The position numbers and the translations under genes are program-made. Shown piece after piece: positions 24,511 through 37,500 of a stretch of DNA of 64,000 nt; positions within the stretch are counted from its first letter, which is position 1, and the number at the start of each line of letters is the position of its first letter. Source of the stretch: Anniella stebbinsi (taxonomy: Eukaryota; Chordata; Lepidosauria; Squamata; Anniellidae); assembly GCA_029215795.1 (NCBI GenBank), contig JARDYH010000004.1, forward strand, positions 201,114,017 to 201,178,016, given 5' to 3'. A model generated the notes under the pieces. That model saw only the letters and a list, made by a program, of their open reading frames with translations, ran no database searches and was not told where the DNA came from.

Positions 24511-25590
24511 TGTCTGTCTATGTATTTTTGAACAGCAGCTAAAGTAAGATATGAGAGAAAGGGTAAACATCAGAAGCATATGTCACCTTGCCTGGCTGCT
24601 CACCTTGGTCTCTGGCCCGTGACGTTCTCCAGCAGACGGGGCGGGGGGCGTCAGCAAGGAGGCCGAAGGACTTGTCAGCGTCAGGGTGGGACTCCTGCTG
24701 CAGTCTGTAATCGGGTCGCGCCGCTCCGTTGCACGCTCAGGGGCCTCTGCCGGAAATGCAAGTCAGAACGAAAGTTTCGCTGGAGCACGTGCTTTGCTTG
24801 GGTGTGACGGGACGGGTTTGTAGCATCGGCAACCGTGCTGTGTACAAGCACGGTCTGAGCGGATGCAACCGCAGCAGCGAGGATTGCGCCATCCCGGACC
24901 TGCTGTGTGCGCATGGGTCCTGAAAACAACATTCTGCGGGAATTCCCTGCCAGAAGAAGCGTTCCAAGTCCGGCGCTTTGAGGGAGTGGGCGGCAGCTTT
25001 AATATGGGCATTAAGGGAACATCGGCTCTTTCGGGGGACTCCCAGCGCCAAGAAAACAAAGGAAACTCCGAATAATGTGAGCGCTGACGCATCCCGACAA
25101 TCAGGTAAAGTGAATGTAAGGCCATATGCATACAGCGCTGCATGCGTTTACTTCGGAGGAAGTTGCACTCTGTGTCAAACTACAGTTGAGGTTACTCGTT
25201 TCCTGCGGGAAATCGTGCTCTTTCTGTCTGCGCCCCCCCCCCCCCTGTTTTTTGCTGTAAACAGCAGTTGGGGGAGCAAAAGGCAGTCCGGAGGGATCAA
25301 TTTTCTGCCCAAAAAAATAGCCAGGGAGTAATCGGTAGCATGTTCTGGATTGGGGCACTGCAGGTGCTATTTGTCCAAAATAAAAGTAGCCAGTCTCCAA
25401 ATAAATTAATTATAACAAATATTATCTTAGCACTAGAAATAACACTCTTTCAGAAAGCTGGAGGTTAAGGCTTCCATTCCTGTGCTTTCTCCATTTACTA
25501 GACTCTACTACAGCTGATCATGCAGTTTTGCAAATGAGGGTCAAGCAAGTTTGATTTTATTAATGTAATGTGGTGGGCTTTTTCCTCCAG

Positions 25591-26835
25591 GACATTTTGA
25601 AGATTAGTACTGCCATGTCCACATTTGAAACTGCAGACACTGAAGAGACAGTAACCTGCCTCCGCATCACGGTCTACCATCCAAGACAGGAGGAACAGCA
25701 AGTGTTCCGCGCCTTAACATTTTGCCAGCAACAGCAGCTGAGAGCAGATGATTTGGTTAAGTTTGGAAGGGACTGTAATGTCTGCCAGTTTAACTTTGTC
25801 GATGCACGGGTTTCACGCATTCAGTTCGCCCTGCAGTTTTTCAAACACTTCAACAGTTCAGAGTTCGGCTTTCAGATAAAGAACATGAGCAAAAAGGTCA
25901 AGCTAATCGTGGACAAAATTGAACTGGCCTACCTGAATAAATTTGACCTGCCAGAGGTGTGCATGATTCGCTTTGGAGATTACCAGATGCTAATGCAAAA
26001 ACAGGAAGGACAATCGGAGGACTATTTTGATGTTCGCTTTGAATTGGCCAAAATGTCACTATTGCAGGAAAATAATTTATCGTTGCGGGCACCGATACCT
26101 GATACTTCCTTTTCCTATGCTGATTCTCCAGTAGAGATGGATGAGAATGAATAAATGGGAAAAGTCTCATGATAGACTGATTTCAGTGTTCTATATGCAA
26201 TGCTTACCTTCTTGCCTTTTCATTGCAATTGTACGTTGTCATCTACATTTGCACATTATCCTGCACTATGCATAGGTTAGCATCATCCTTTGTATTTTGC
26301 TACTTTACAGACATTTTGGCTTCATTGTTTTAGAGCCCCCCCCCTTCCTGCTCCTGTCACTGCTAAAGCCTTCTCGGGGAGAGGAAGCAGCAGTAGTCAG
26401 CCCCCTTCAGTTCCAGTTGAGAGACTCCTGCCCTCCAGCTACCAGTGCTGAGGCCATCTAAGGGAGAGGAAGTGCCAGCTCTTCCGTTATGCTTAGATCC
26501 AGTTCCATGATCTGCTTAACTTTGTGACGAAGAACCTGTGCCTGGCTTTGCTTCCCCAACCCCTTTCAATCCCCTTTTGAGTTGTCTTTTGGATTGTAAG
26601 CCTATGGGCAGGGACTGTCTAATTTGTTATCTTTGTATGCAACTCTTGAGAGCTTTTTTGGCTGAAAAGCAGGGTAAAAATGCTATAAACAAGTGGTATT
26701 TCTATATGAAACTCTTTTGTACAGCCATGTGTAGATTACAGCACCCAGCAATGGTAACCCAAGCTCTGTACTGCTCACCTTGATTTCCAAAGGCGGCTAC
26801 ATGAAGGCAAAATAAAAACAAAGTTCTGCCCTTGT
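25591..26835 (+). other. TIFA: TIFA last exon with 3' UTR and poly(A) signal
   Basis: A pyrimidine tract ending in CAG at 25590 is a good splice acceptor 24 nt before the start codon, so at least one 5' non-coding exon should lie upstream. After the stop at 26154 there are about 650 nt of non-repetitive sequence, then AATAAA at 26811-26816, the most likely poly(A) signal. The exact cleavage point is not visible. A C-run near 26335-26345 lies in the 3' UTR. Confidence 0.65.
25615..26154 (+). CDS. TIFA: TIFA, TRAF-interacting protein with FHA domain
   Basis: Cytosolic adaptor that oligomerises after phosphorylation of its N-terminal threonine (known trigger: ALPK1 sensing bacterial ADP-heptose) and then activates TRAF6 and NF-kB. 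The 179-aa frame is close to the human length of 184. Thr9 lies in ADTEETVTC, the conserved phospho-site. The FHA core is at about residues 47-105, with Gly51-Arg52, Ser67 in VSRIQF and Lys89-Asn90 in IKNMSKK, the phosphothreonine-binding positions shifted by one from human. The C-terminus SPVEMDENE carries the TRAF6-binding PxE motif (Pro172, Glu174). The start at 25615 is chosen because it places Thr correctly at position 9. An in-frame ATG at 25570 lies before the splice acceptor at 25590 and is intronic. The coding sequence is in one exon, as in mammals. Recognition is by residue pattern and is very secure. Confidence 0.97.
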   Translation: MSTFETADTEETVTCLRITVYHPRQEEQQVFRALTFCQQQQLRADDLVKFGRDCNVCQFNFVDARVSRIQFALQFFKHFNSSEFGFQIKNMSKKVKLIVDKIELAYLNKFDLPEVCMIRFGDYQMLMQKQEGQSEDYFDVRFELAKMSLLQENNLSLRAPIPDTSFSYADSPVEMDENE

Positions 26836-27054
26836 ATACCACCATCTTCTAGACCCTGCAAGGTTGTTCACATGCAATAGAACTTGAAGAGTAAAATATT
26901 TAAGGACTTTTATTTTATAGCTTGATAGACACTCCCCACTTCCCATTCTTGGAAGAACTGTTGATACAAAAAAAAGAAAAAGAAAAAAGATTGCAATGTG
27001 TAAAAGTAAATTTATTTTATTTAAGGAATTTCTGTTCCACTGTTCTGAAACCAC

Positions 27055-27560
27055 TGTAGTCTAGCATTGTTTCTCACCATGGCCAAACAGATGCCTCTGG
27101 GAAGCCTATAAGCAGGACATGAGGGTAATACTTGTGTCCTGTTGTGCCCCAGCAACTGGTATTCAGAGGAAAGTTGCCTTATTCTGGAGGTAATGTATAG
27201 CCATCATGATTAGCCATTCACAGCTGTGTTCTCCATAAAGTTGTCTAATCTCCATTTAAAGTCATTTAAGTTGGTAGTCCTCATATCCTGTGGCAAAAAA
27301 TTCAACATACAATGTGTGAAGTACTTCCTTTTGTCTGTCCTGAATCACTCACCATTCAAGGCTACTGGATGACCCTGGGTTCTAGTATTGAGGGGGATTT
27401 TAAATCTATCTACGTTTCCCATACCATGCATGATTTTAAACACCTTAACCAAACCTGCTTCTCTTTTTTTCTAAACCAAAATGTCCATATTGGAGAGTTG
27501 ATCCATTCCGGTTGCCCTTTCCTGCACCTTTTCCAGCTCTACAATATCCTTTTTGAGATG
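27055..27560 (-). mobile_element. CR1-like LINE 3' fragment
   Basis: The minus strand reads the degenerate tail of a CR1-type frame, followed by the widespread reptile CR1 3' region. It lies between TIFA and AP1AR and causes the 107-aa plus-strand open frame there. Confidence 0.65.
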
Positions 27561-28689
27561 TGGCAAATGGACTGTTTGGGATCATTGGGGAAAGGGATTA
27601 AAAATAAAGCTGCCAATAGTGTTACTTCACACTAATCTGTGCTGTGACCACACTTTGTAATACTATGCACAGTTCTATTTATTACTAGTCTCTGCTTGCT
27701 CTTTTAACTAATTACCAACCCATAAGAGAACCTATCTTGCAATTACTATTGGCATTATACTATTTTGAACTGCAGCTTTCAAATAATATATCATGAACTT
27801 TTAAAGATGTTTACTTGGCAGTGTCTAATTGTATTTATAAACTGAAGCCAGCCTTGGCATGGATAGGCAAGACAGTTCTTCACACAGCACATCATTTGTG
27901 GAGTTTGCTACCACAGGAGGCAGCGATGTCTTGCTTAGCTTCAAACTGGGATTAGACACATTCATGGAGAGTAGGACCTTTGCATATCTGCACAGAAGTA
28001 AACCCCATTTTGTTCAATGGGACTACTGCCCACAGAAGTGTGTACAGAATTGTGCTGTAAGTCTATTAATGACTATAGTTATGATAGCTGTATCCCATCA
28101 GCTGCTTGGGCTTTGCAGGGGAATCTTGTAGAAACAGGAGCAGGTCTTTGGGGTTTTTTTATGTTCTTAGGAAATTTGGGTTGTTGGGGGAGGGAGCAAG
28201 GGACCCCCCCCCCATCTGAAGTTTATCAGTTCACAAGATGATTGAAGGCATCAACATAAAACACACTAACTAATAAAGTGAACTTGAGAGGGGGGAAGTC
28301 CATCAGTGCAGCTGTTTTCTCAAAAACAAAAAATGGAGTAATACAATTTACAATATAAGCAGTAATATGAGGCTAGTTTTCAAGTGTGTAAAAAATTTAT
28401 TCACAGCTTGAGAAATTTAAATTTTAAAGACTGATAACATGAAAAAGTCAAGAGACACAGTAGCTTATGTCAAACCAAAAATATACATTTGAAGTGTACA
28501 AATCTCTCATAATAAAGCATATTACAGGCATTGAAAATGTAGAGCTCAACATCTGAATATTTTTAGCGAGACAGCTTCCATTTAAGAAATGCAATACACG
28601 AAGGTTAAGTTGTGTCAACTGTCATATGGTCAATATCTGTCTTTTTTAAAAAAAACATAAAAGGCACAGGGAAAGAAATCAATCTATAG

Positions 28690-29155
28690 TGCAGACAATT
28701 GAGCGTGTTCAGAGGAGGGGAACGAGGATGATTAGGGGTCTGGAAACAAAGCCCTATGAGGAGAGATTGAAAGAACTATGCATGTTTAGCCTGGAGAAGA
28801 TTGAGGGGAGACATGATAGCACTCTTCAAATACTTGAAAGGTTGCCGCACAGAGGAGGGCCAGGATCTCTTTTCGATCAACCCAGAATGCAGGACACGGA
28901 ATAATGGGCTCAAGTTACAGGAAGCCAGATTCCAGCTGGACATCAGGAAAAACTTCATGACTTTTAGAGCAATATGACAATGGAACCAATTACCTAGGGA
29001 GGTGGTGGGCTCTCCCACATTAGAGGCATTCAAGAGGCAGCTGGACAACCATCTGTTAGCTTTAAGGTAGATTCCTGCATTGAGCAGGGGGTTGGACTCG
29101 ATGGCCTTATAGGCCTCTTCCAACTTTACTATTCTATGATTCTATAATCCTGGTA
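28690..29155 (+). mobile_element. CR1 LINE 3' end
   Basis: Translated pieces IERVQRRGTRMIRGLETKPY and the end GLDSMAL-like block are the CR1 reverse-transcriptase C-terminus. It ends ATTCTATGATTCTAT, the hallmark CR1 3' repeat. Truncated and frameshifted. Confidence 0.85.
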
Positions 29156-29346
29156 TATTACATGGGTTAAAATAGCTATACAAACATTTGATAATTTGTT
29201 TACTGCCACTGACCACTCAACATCCATAATTTATTATTGGGGCAGTGAGTAGTATGTTTAAAAGAATAAGTGACCATTCTGAGCCTGGAATCAAATTCTA
29301 TTAATTAATCATGATCATGGGAGCAAGAAAAGGTAATTGGGGAAGG

Positions 29347-29500
29347 AGACAGAAGAGCAGTCTTCCTCAAACTAGTGCTCTCCAGGAGTTTGGGACTACG
29401 ATTTCCATAATCCCTAACTCAGCCCTGCTGGTTGGGGATGATAGGAGTCATAGTCCAAAATGGCTGGAGCAGCCCACGTTGGGAAAGGCTGCACAAGAGG
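29347..29500. mobile_element. MITE-like palindrome, family A (TTGGGGAAGGCTG ends)
   Basis: Left CAGTCTTCCTCAAACTAGTG and right CACGTTGGGAAAGGCTGC are inverted ends; the middle has GGTTGGGGATGATAGGAGTC. This short palindrome is the commonest non-LINE repeat in the window. Confidence 0.7.
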
Positions 29501-29799
29501 AAAGTTAATGGATCATAATGCAATAGTAATGAAGGCCTGTTACAGGGCCGTGAAAGGGACAGATGCTGAGACTGAATCCGAGCATTGCCATTACTAGTCA
29601 GTTTATGTGTTTCAGCCAGTGGCCATAACAAAGAGTTGCCATTCGTAGCCAAGCTTCAGCAGGAACGATATAGCTAAACTAATGTGGATAATAATTTCTT
29701 GGCTTTTGTTTTCCTTGTTGCTGTAGCAGCTGCTTCCAAGAGCCATGATCCTACTTGTACATATCTGCATAGCTTGATTCTTATATACATACTGCAAGG

Positions 29800-31253
29800 A
29801 ACCTTTATTCTCCCTTCAGGGAGGTAGAAATGAGAAATCCTTATAGTAGGAGTAGAAGAGCAGTGTCTAATACAGCAACTCAATGGAGGGGCAATCCTGC
29901 GAGATAGGTAGTATCGCTCCCCAATCTGCTGCGCTACTGAACTCTGCGATACTCAGGTTTGCTACGAATCAAACATTGGTGTGGCAAACACAATACACTG
30001 GTGTATTAGTAAAGAGCAAGCACCATTCCAAAACAAATTTCTTTTCAGGAAAACAAAAAACCTAAAGGCCATTTCATATGAAGATACATAAGTTTTTCCA
30101 CAACCTCTCAAGTACCAAAACATTGTAACCAACACTAAGGAGTTCTCTTGAGAATTAATATTCAAAAGACTCATTGTAATAAGACTCATTGTAATAGAAA
30201 TAAAATATATGGGCGACATCATCATTCTCAATCATCTTTCAACAATAATTACACTTTCTTATGTTACTGCTTTTATCACTAATCTTAGTTTCATGAATGG
30301 AATGTTTACACACTTGGGAAAGATATATTTGAATTGGAATACCAGTTTGTATTAATACATCCACAGAAAGTAGTCATGTTTTCCGTCTTCCACATCAAAA
30401 GAACAAAAATTTTTGAGTTATAGCTATTACTATCAGCTACTATTAAGTTAGTAACTGTTAAACAAAAATAATTTTGTACAACTTAAAAACATGCAATTTA
30501 AACTTTTATATTAGCAGCATTTGGCATTTCAAATTGGGGTAAAAATGGAACCTTTGATTCTCTAAAGTTTTACTTACAAAAACCTTCATTATATTTTCCA
30601 GAGATTTAAATAGAGGAGGTGTAGTCAAAGATTTCTACAATATTTCTCTATTCATAGCTCGTCTTATACAATGTCGGAGGTATTGTGCTTGAGATCTGAT
30701 CATTTTAATAATGTAAATAAATACATTGGAAGAAAGATCAATTCCACATGTAAAATTATTTTTAGAACAAACTGAACAGAAAAGTTATAAAATTGCTGTC
30801 TTGTTTTATCATTCAAGTATTAAGTTGTTAAGTAGACTTCCTACTAGAATTATGCTAATGTTAATATTTAAAGAAATCAAATAGAACAAAATCACCAACT
30901 AAAATATCAAGCTGCAATGCTTCATTTAGTGCAGACAACTGTATGCTAAAACCCAAGAATAGATGCAACAGAATCACTCCAGCATTTTCATAAAAATTCA
31001 AAGGTAGATGTTAAAATTGCACTTACAATTTTGAATTCAGATAGCAAACCATACTCATTCTTTAACTGACATACAATATAACATGGCTTCCTTCTTTTCC
31101 TAGAAGAATTCTGGAGCTCAGTTCACCAAGTACTGTCACTGTGCGACTTCCTTGTTCAGCAGCAATGATTGGAGGGATTGTGCACAATACATATTTGTAG
31201 GTTTAGTCCAACTTCAACCATTTGGTCAGATAGCCAAGTGCTTCATGATTTCA
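29800..31253 (-). other. AP1AR: Probable AP1AR 3' UTR
   Basis: About 1.4 kb of AT-rich, mostly non-repetitive sequence follows the AP1AR stop. The first clear AATAAA on the minus strand that I noted is at 29809-29804. The extent is inferred; earlier variant signals (ATTAAA near 30710) could give a shorter UTR. Confidence 0.35.
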
Positions 31254-31519
31254 TTATCTGTCTTGTTGATCAGCATCAGATTTTTTTTTGACTGATGCAG
31301 ACAGTTCTAAAACAGGGTTTACAAATCCGGCATATTCCGAGTTGCCATTATCATCCATATCGGCACTAACAAAATCATTCTCCCATTCCAAACCATTAGA
31401 GTCATCAGAAGCAGAAGTTGGATTACTTCCAGTTTTCTTGCTGCTAAATTTTAATGCTGCCCGGAGTATATCTTCTTCAGTTTTTGAACGTTCTCGCAAT
31501 GGGATCATTCTGTTCATAC
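31254..31519 (-). CDS. AP1AR: AP1AR coding exon 10 (terminal)
   Basis: A 266-nt coding part encoding MNRMIPLRERSKTEEDILRA, then GSNPTSASDDSNGLEWENDF, and the stop. The second LEWE motif and the tail GFVNPVLEL are conserved. The last 15 residues diverge, with SVKKKSDADQQDR in place of the mammalian SGIRHSDTDQQTR; the Lys run comes from a poly-T tract on the plus strand. Confidence 0.95.
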
Positions 31520-34500
31520 CTGGAATTTAAGAAATTGTTTTAAAAGCAATATATTTGGGTTCTGTTATCTACTTGTCTTCTAACAGTTTAGGGATTCAAG
31601 TAGATGTATCTTGAATTAAACAGCCAAAGAAATCTTATTGACTCGGTTACATTTAATGTTTTTCTGGAAAAAAATGTACAATAGGTAGAACTAGAAAGCC
31701 TTCCCATCTAGTTTTTGCATATGTATATTGTATTTGCATATTCATCTTGTCAATGCAGTTCAGGACACCTAGGGCAGAATCCTATTCGATACTAGCATAA
31801 GCTACCACCAGTACAGTGTTCTTCACTGCAAGACCCGAGAGCTGTTGGCAGCTCCTGATCACCTCATGCATCGAGCTCTCCATCTCCCTCCCTCTGCACA
31901 GTACCTGCTCACTCAGAAGGTGTCATTAACTTTGCTGGGGGCTACTTGAGGTTTTTGGGGTAGGGTCAGAAGATCTGGCTATTGGAAGGTATAGAAATGT
32001 AATAAAATAAATAAAATCAGGTGTTAAGCGACTGGGGGAGGGAGGAACAGGAGGATGCAGGAGCAATTGCTCAATTAGCTATGGTAAGGGGAGGAGTGCA
32101 AGAGGCAAAGAGCAACATGAAAGGCTAGCTGAGGTGCTGCACTGCCCAAAAGACAGAGAACAAATTGTGCAGGCAAGAGATGGAGCAACGTGGAGCTGTG
32201 CTGGGAGATTTGCAGCACTGCATAGAGCAGAACACTCAGTGATGAGAAAAAGATCCATCCCAATCCAATGAACAAGCTAACCTGTCAGAATTTGACTGAT
32301 TGATGAGGCTTTGTTTGGACATCATGGCAGGAGAGGGGGAAGCGAAGCCCCAAATGGCTTTTAGTTGTGTCTGGTGCACAGCTTGACCTGGGGGGTGGGT
32401 GGGTGAGAGAGAGGCTGTCCACTCCCTAGAAAAGCTCCCAAGTGGCCCCCAAGAAGCCTATCTTCTTTAAAGTGCCTGAAGCCCAAGTGGCTCCAGCTTG
32501 AAAAGCCCTGAAGCCCAAGTAGCTCCAGTTTGAAAAATAGTAAAGACCACTGCTCTAGGGAAACATAATACTAGGAGGATACTGTCCCTATCCACAAAAG
32601 CAAACAGGATTTTCTAAATTGTTGTTTCACATCCAAATGCAACATATGCACACATCCTTCCCCTTAAGAGTCTTTTTTTAATTATTCCACAGATGACAGA
32701 AATGTGTTTTTTAGAACGCCAAATCACGTACAACACAGACGAGCTATTGTTCATCCTTCTCTATTTTATGTAACAGCCTAGCTGGATAATCTTCGGCAAC
32801 ATATTGCTACCTGTGTGCATGGATCAATATTAACAGTTACGATGTTGCTTTATCTGGATGTTCAGTCATTTTACTTATTTATTTTAATAATTTCTATCCT
32901 CCCTTTCCACTAACGGGAATAACGCTAAAGGTGGCTAAACGACAATTTTTTGTTTCAGGAAATGAAATGTCACGTATATTTGCAGACTTTCTGGCTGACG
33001 GTCAAACGGAACACCTTTCTAACTTGTACCAATTACATACTATGTAAATTATATAGGCAACAAAAAGATGACTACAGAAATGCAGTGCAGATTTCCTGCA
33101 TATGCAAATAATCTGGAGACACAATATTTTGAAAACGTATTTGTTTACCTTGCCCCATTGTAAATATTTTGCTAAAGTGACCAGGATCGCATCAAAATTA
33201 TTTCTTGTTAAAATATAATGTAGGTTAAAGCTTTTTTATTCAAGATACTTACCTGTATAGTGACCTATCACAGAAATGCACCCATTCTACATAAACAAAA
33301 GCAGTCTAGATTCTACAGCAAGGCTACACAACATTTTGGGCCATGATGGCCAAATCTGATGTTGCCAGGGTGTCTTGAGTCCACACATACGCACACCTGG
33401 AGCCCAGTTCATCAGATACAATAAATCTTGCATTTTCTGGATTTCGTTTTCAGAAACAACGTTTTGGCAAGGACTGGGAAGGGATGGTATTAGAAAACAG
33501 GTAAGCTCACAAACACAGAGTGAGTATTCACCATGACAGAGAGTGCGTAAATGCTAATTAAGCCTATCTTCTTTAAAGTCCTGCCCAGCCTGTTCCTCCA
33601 GGTTTTGTTTTAACTACTTCATGTAAAATGTTTTAAAACTCTTCTCTATAAACCTATAATATCAAACAACTTTTTAAAAAGTTTTTAAAATTTGGGGTTC
33701 CAAGGTTTGAGCAACAAGGCTGCTACTTCCTCTTGCCTGCTCCCAATCAGCTCCAGAGGGTCCCCCAACCCACTGGAGCAGATTTAGTGGGCACACGGGA
33801 GGGAGGGGAGAAAAATCCATTCCACCATCAGTGTCTGTTCTCAGTATGCAGAATACAAAATCCTGTTTAGGCAAAGGGAATATGCAGAATCTTTTTGCAG
33901 TAGAAAAAATGCTATGCTAATTCTGCAAAGTTCCATTTGTTTTTCTTAATATAAATAAGCAAGCAGTTGGATTGACAATGAAGTTCCCACAATTTTACTG
34001 TTAAAATCCACAAAGAATGCAACCTAAAACAGTAATGGAACAGAAGTAACCATCATTATACAACACTTGTCTATAACAGGAAAGTCACAAAAGACCCTTT
34101 TAAAAAGCATTTTAGAATAATCCTAGAACAGATTTCACACAATGGCTATAGTTTTGTTCAGGTTTTTCCAAACGTTCTAATTAAAATGGCTAATTATGGC
34201 AATTCTACTTTATACAATGTTTATGTACACACATGTATGTATCTTTTTATATTCTTTTACCATTTACCTGACATTTAACTGTTTCTAGACAAGGTGCTGC
34301 CAAGAAAAACCATAGTAACTGGATTCATGGGTCTGGAGGCATGGGATTGCACCCCATTGTGTTAGAACCCTCATTTTCTCTGTTTGCCTATTGCAGTTTC
34401 AAATTGCTTATATCAGTGAAATTATTAGTATAGCAGAGAAAAAGTACCTTCTTCATCTTCCCATTCTAAATCTAAGGAATTACTGTCATCATTTCCACTT

Positions 34501-37500
34501 GTTGATTTGGTTTTGGTCATTAAGTCACAACTGCTCTCTGTATTTGGTGTCAGAACAGTAGCATCTGACGAGAGCCCTGTGATAAAAAAAAACATTTTTA
34601 TATATACCGTCTCTATTAAACAAGTAATACACCAGTCCAACAGCTTTAAGGTTTAGTAACAATAAAAAAACATAAATATATCTAAAGTTCCTGTGGGAAA
34701 ATATCCAGTGGGACACTCCTACCGTATGGAAGTGCGAGGGCAGGCAATTTTGGTGTCCTTTCACCTACAGACCCTGTACTTCCCAATATTCTGCTTTAGA
34801 CGGTTGGGGGACCTGTGGAACAGTGTAGGAAGTGTCACAAGGGGTGGTAGGGGAAATCAGCAAAAATGGTCTCCCCACCTTTGCCTCCAGCAGGAGCCGC
34901 TGTTGGATCTCAGGGCAACACATTATCTGGTGTATATACTCTAACACAGCAATATTTTGATGGCACAAATACCAAGACGCATCTTTAAGACATCTACAAC
35001 TGTAACTAGAGTCAAAATGTCTTAACACTTTATTTTAAAGGATACATATGAAGACTCCCCAGTAAGAAAACCAAGGATGTCTACCGCAGGTAAAGATTTG
35101 TTACAGGCAGATGTTAAATTTATGATTATTTTTTAAGAAGCATAAATTTTGAATAGTTGCAATTCACAGTCCACATGTCAAGTGTATACCTACATGCAAG
35201 AGGTCTAAGGATATTCTATACCCACTGCAATAACTGTGCTTAGTAGTTTAAGCTATCTGTGCTTAGCAATTTAACTACACAACACACACACAAACTTACT
35301 GCTACTTCGAAAAGCTTCATACTGTAGTTTTACATTTCTCAGATAGGAATCAAAATCCTCTTCTGTTGTTGAACTGTAAAAGAATGAACAAGTTACTCCA
35401 AGGGGAACTAAGTTCAGAGAAACAGCTTGCTTACAACACTGAGTGCAATCCAACAGGACTGACACCTGACAGCTGGATGGTTCTAATCTTGGAACCTGTG
35501 TCTTGCCCTGCTGGCAAGACGAAAGCAGGGCAGAGGCTTTCACAAACTCAGTATCTTCCATTTTAGCATTTTGTGCTAGAAGGGCCTCTGAGCTTGCTTA
35601 TCTTGCTGTAGGCAAGGTCAGAAACAGAGATGCCTGTGGATCCATGTTCAATATGCCCCTTTCCTCCCTCTCCCTCTTCTTCCAATGGTGCAACACTGAC
35701 CTCGGAAACAGAGCCATCATGGAGCTTTCCATGATGGCTAGGAGGGCTGAGGGGGAGGGATGGAAATCCAAGTGTAAATTTCTTCCCTCCACAAGGTTGT
35801 AGTTCTGTCTGTGGCCTCAGGGAGGGGGGAAATCTGCCATACCCTGTGGCTCCTGGGACACTAGGATTGTTTTAACAAAATTTCCTGCAATTTTATTTGT
35901 ATTTTATGGGAATGGTCCTAGAGAAGTGGCTGCAGGAAATCCATTTCCAGATGTTCAAAAGCATGGTTGACAGTCTTACCAACCACAATTACGTTTATAA
36001 AAAGGCAGTTTCTATATGAGATTTAGCACTTTCAGCTCATTGCTGCTCACCTTACCATTTTTCTCTCATTTCCTCTGAACTTGTAGACAAGGCAACATAT
36101 GTGCATTCCTCTGCTATCTGAAGCTAATTTAAAATCCAAGAGTTATTTGCATTATATTTATTTCAAGTTCCTAAAAGCTAACTGGGTATCTTACCTTTGG
36201 GTATCTCCAGTATTTCCTCTTTGTGCTAGCCTCTGCAGCCTTTTTTGCTAACAAAAATAAGAATGACCATCAAATGTTTCAAGAAATAAACTCAAAAGAA
36301 AAACAATTCTAGAATCCACTTTAACCTTTATCTTCTACTCCAAGTTAGAGTTCATTTAAATAGTGTTATGACACAGCATATGAACTTCTATGCCATATCA
36401 ACTTCTACAACCAGTAATTTGCTCAACAAGGTAAATTATATGTCCTAATATCATGCACACAGTACCTAATGGATTGTTTCTCATTGGCATCTAGATAATT
36501 TTATTTCTGGCATTTCTACTCTGCCTTTCTATATATAATGTAATCACATTTGAGGGTGCTTCGTGTGACAATGAGCTTCCAAAGCAGTTAAATGTCACTA
36601 CTAATTTTATTCTGCTTCCCAGCTTACAAAAATAAAATTTCATCCCATTCTTTGGTTTTATGCCCTTTCACTGGCAGTTCTAACTATTTTACAGCAGTTT
36701 AAGAATTAAAGATGTCTAGTCAAAATTAGGAATTAGGAGAACCATTTGTACTTATACTTGAAAGAACAATACCATTAGTGCAAATCTTATTTTAACAAGT
36801 GTGGAAGAAAGCAAAAATATTTCTGTTGCTAAAATAAAGACAAGCTTGATTATTTACCACAGTATTGTCTTCTGCCATGTTCTCTAAATACAAATAGGTA
36901 ACACTTAGACGCAGCTCTCTAAGTTGTATGGTTATATTTAAATATGCAATATCTGATGCAACCAACACTACAGACAGCAGATAGAAACATTGATAGGCTG
37001 TTAATATATTCTTTTGATAAAGACATCTCAAAATCTTAAGATTGCTGGAAGTAATCAACATAACAGAATACACTTTGTAACCTATGTAATTTACTTTTTA
37101 TAAAGCATGTAGACCCCAAGCCACTGTCACGAAAGACTCTTAATTACTACTGGGCTGACCTGAAACGGCTGTTCTTAAAATGTTCTATTGTCATTTATGA
37201 AATCTTCATTAATTGCTTATACTTGTATGTAGCTTGCTCTTAAATTCCATGGTCCAAAAGTCTTTGGGGTGGCTGTAAGAAACCGTGTAATATGATATAA
37301 AGAAGAGGATTCCTTTTTATTCCATAATACTAATCTGTTATATTCCAAAGTGGTCTAGTCTACTCACCTTTGATTTAAATCCCCCTTTTCCAAAATGAGT
37401 TAAAGAAGCGAGGGAAACTGTGGTATAAGAGCTGTTTACAATGTTGGTTTGCAAAACAGAATCAAACGGGGAGTTTGAAATTCTGGTTTTTAGACAGAGC

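Larger units (their letters stand above)
23800..25250 (+). promoter_or_regulatory. GC-rich probable TIFA promoter and 5' non-coding exon region
   Basis: CpG density rises sharply in two blocks: about 23810-24010, with a GC box GGGGCGGG near 23837, and about 24590-25230. Two consensus splice donors could end a non-coding first exon joining the acceptor at 25590: ACAAAG|GTGAGA after 24000 and CAG|GTAAAG after 25104. A palindromic kappaB-type decamer GGGAATTCCC is at 24938-24947 and a TGACGTT CRE-like half site near 24621. The two blocks are separated by repeat-derived palindromes (24077-24510). Which block holds the true start site cannot be decided from sequence alone. Confidence 0.5.

Noticed and set aside
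24737..25143. Several overlapping open frames of 70-126 aa on both strands
   Set aside because: Expected by chance in CpG-rich sequence with few stops; none resembles a protein family.
27312..27635. 107-aa open frame after TIFA
   Set aside because: It is antisense to a CR1-like fragment; the reading in the sense strand matches the CR1 tail.
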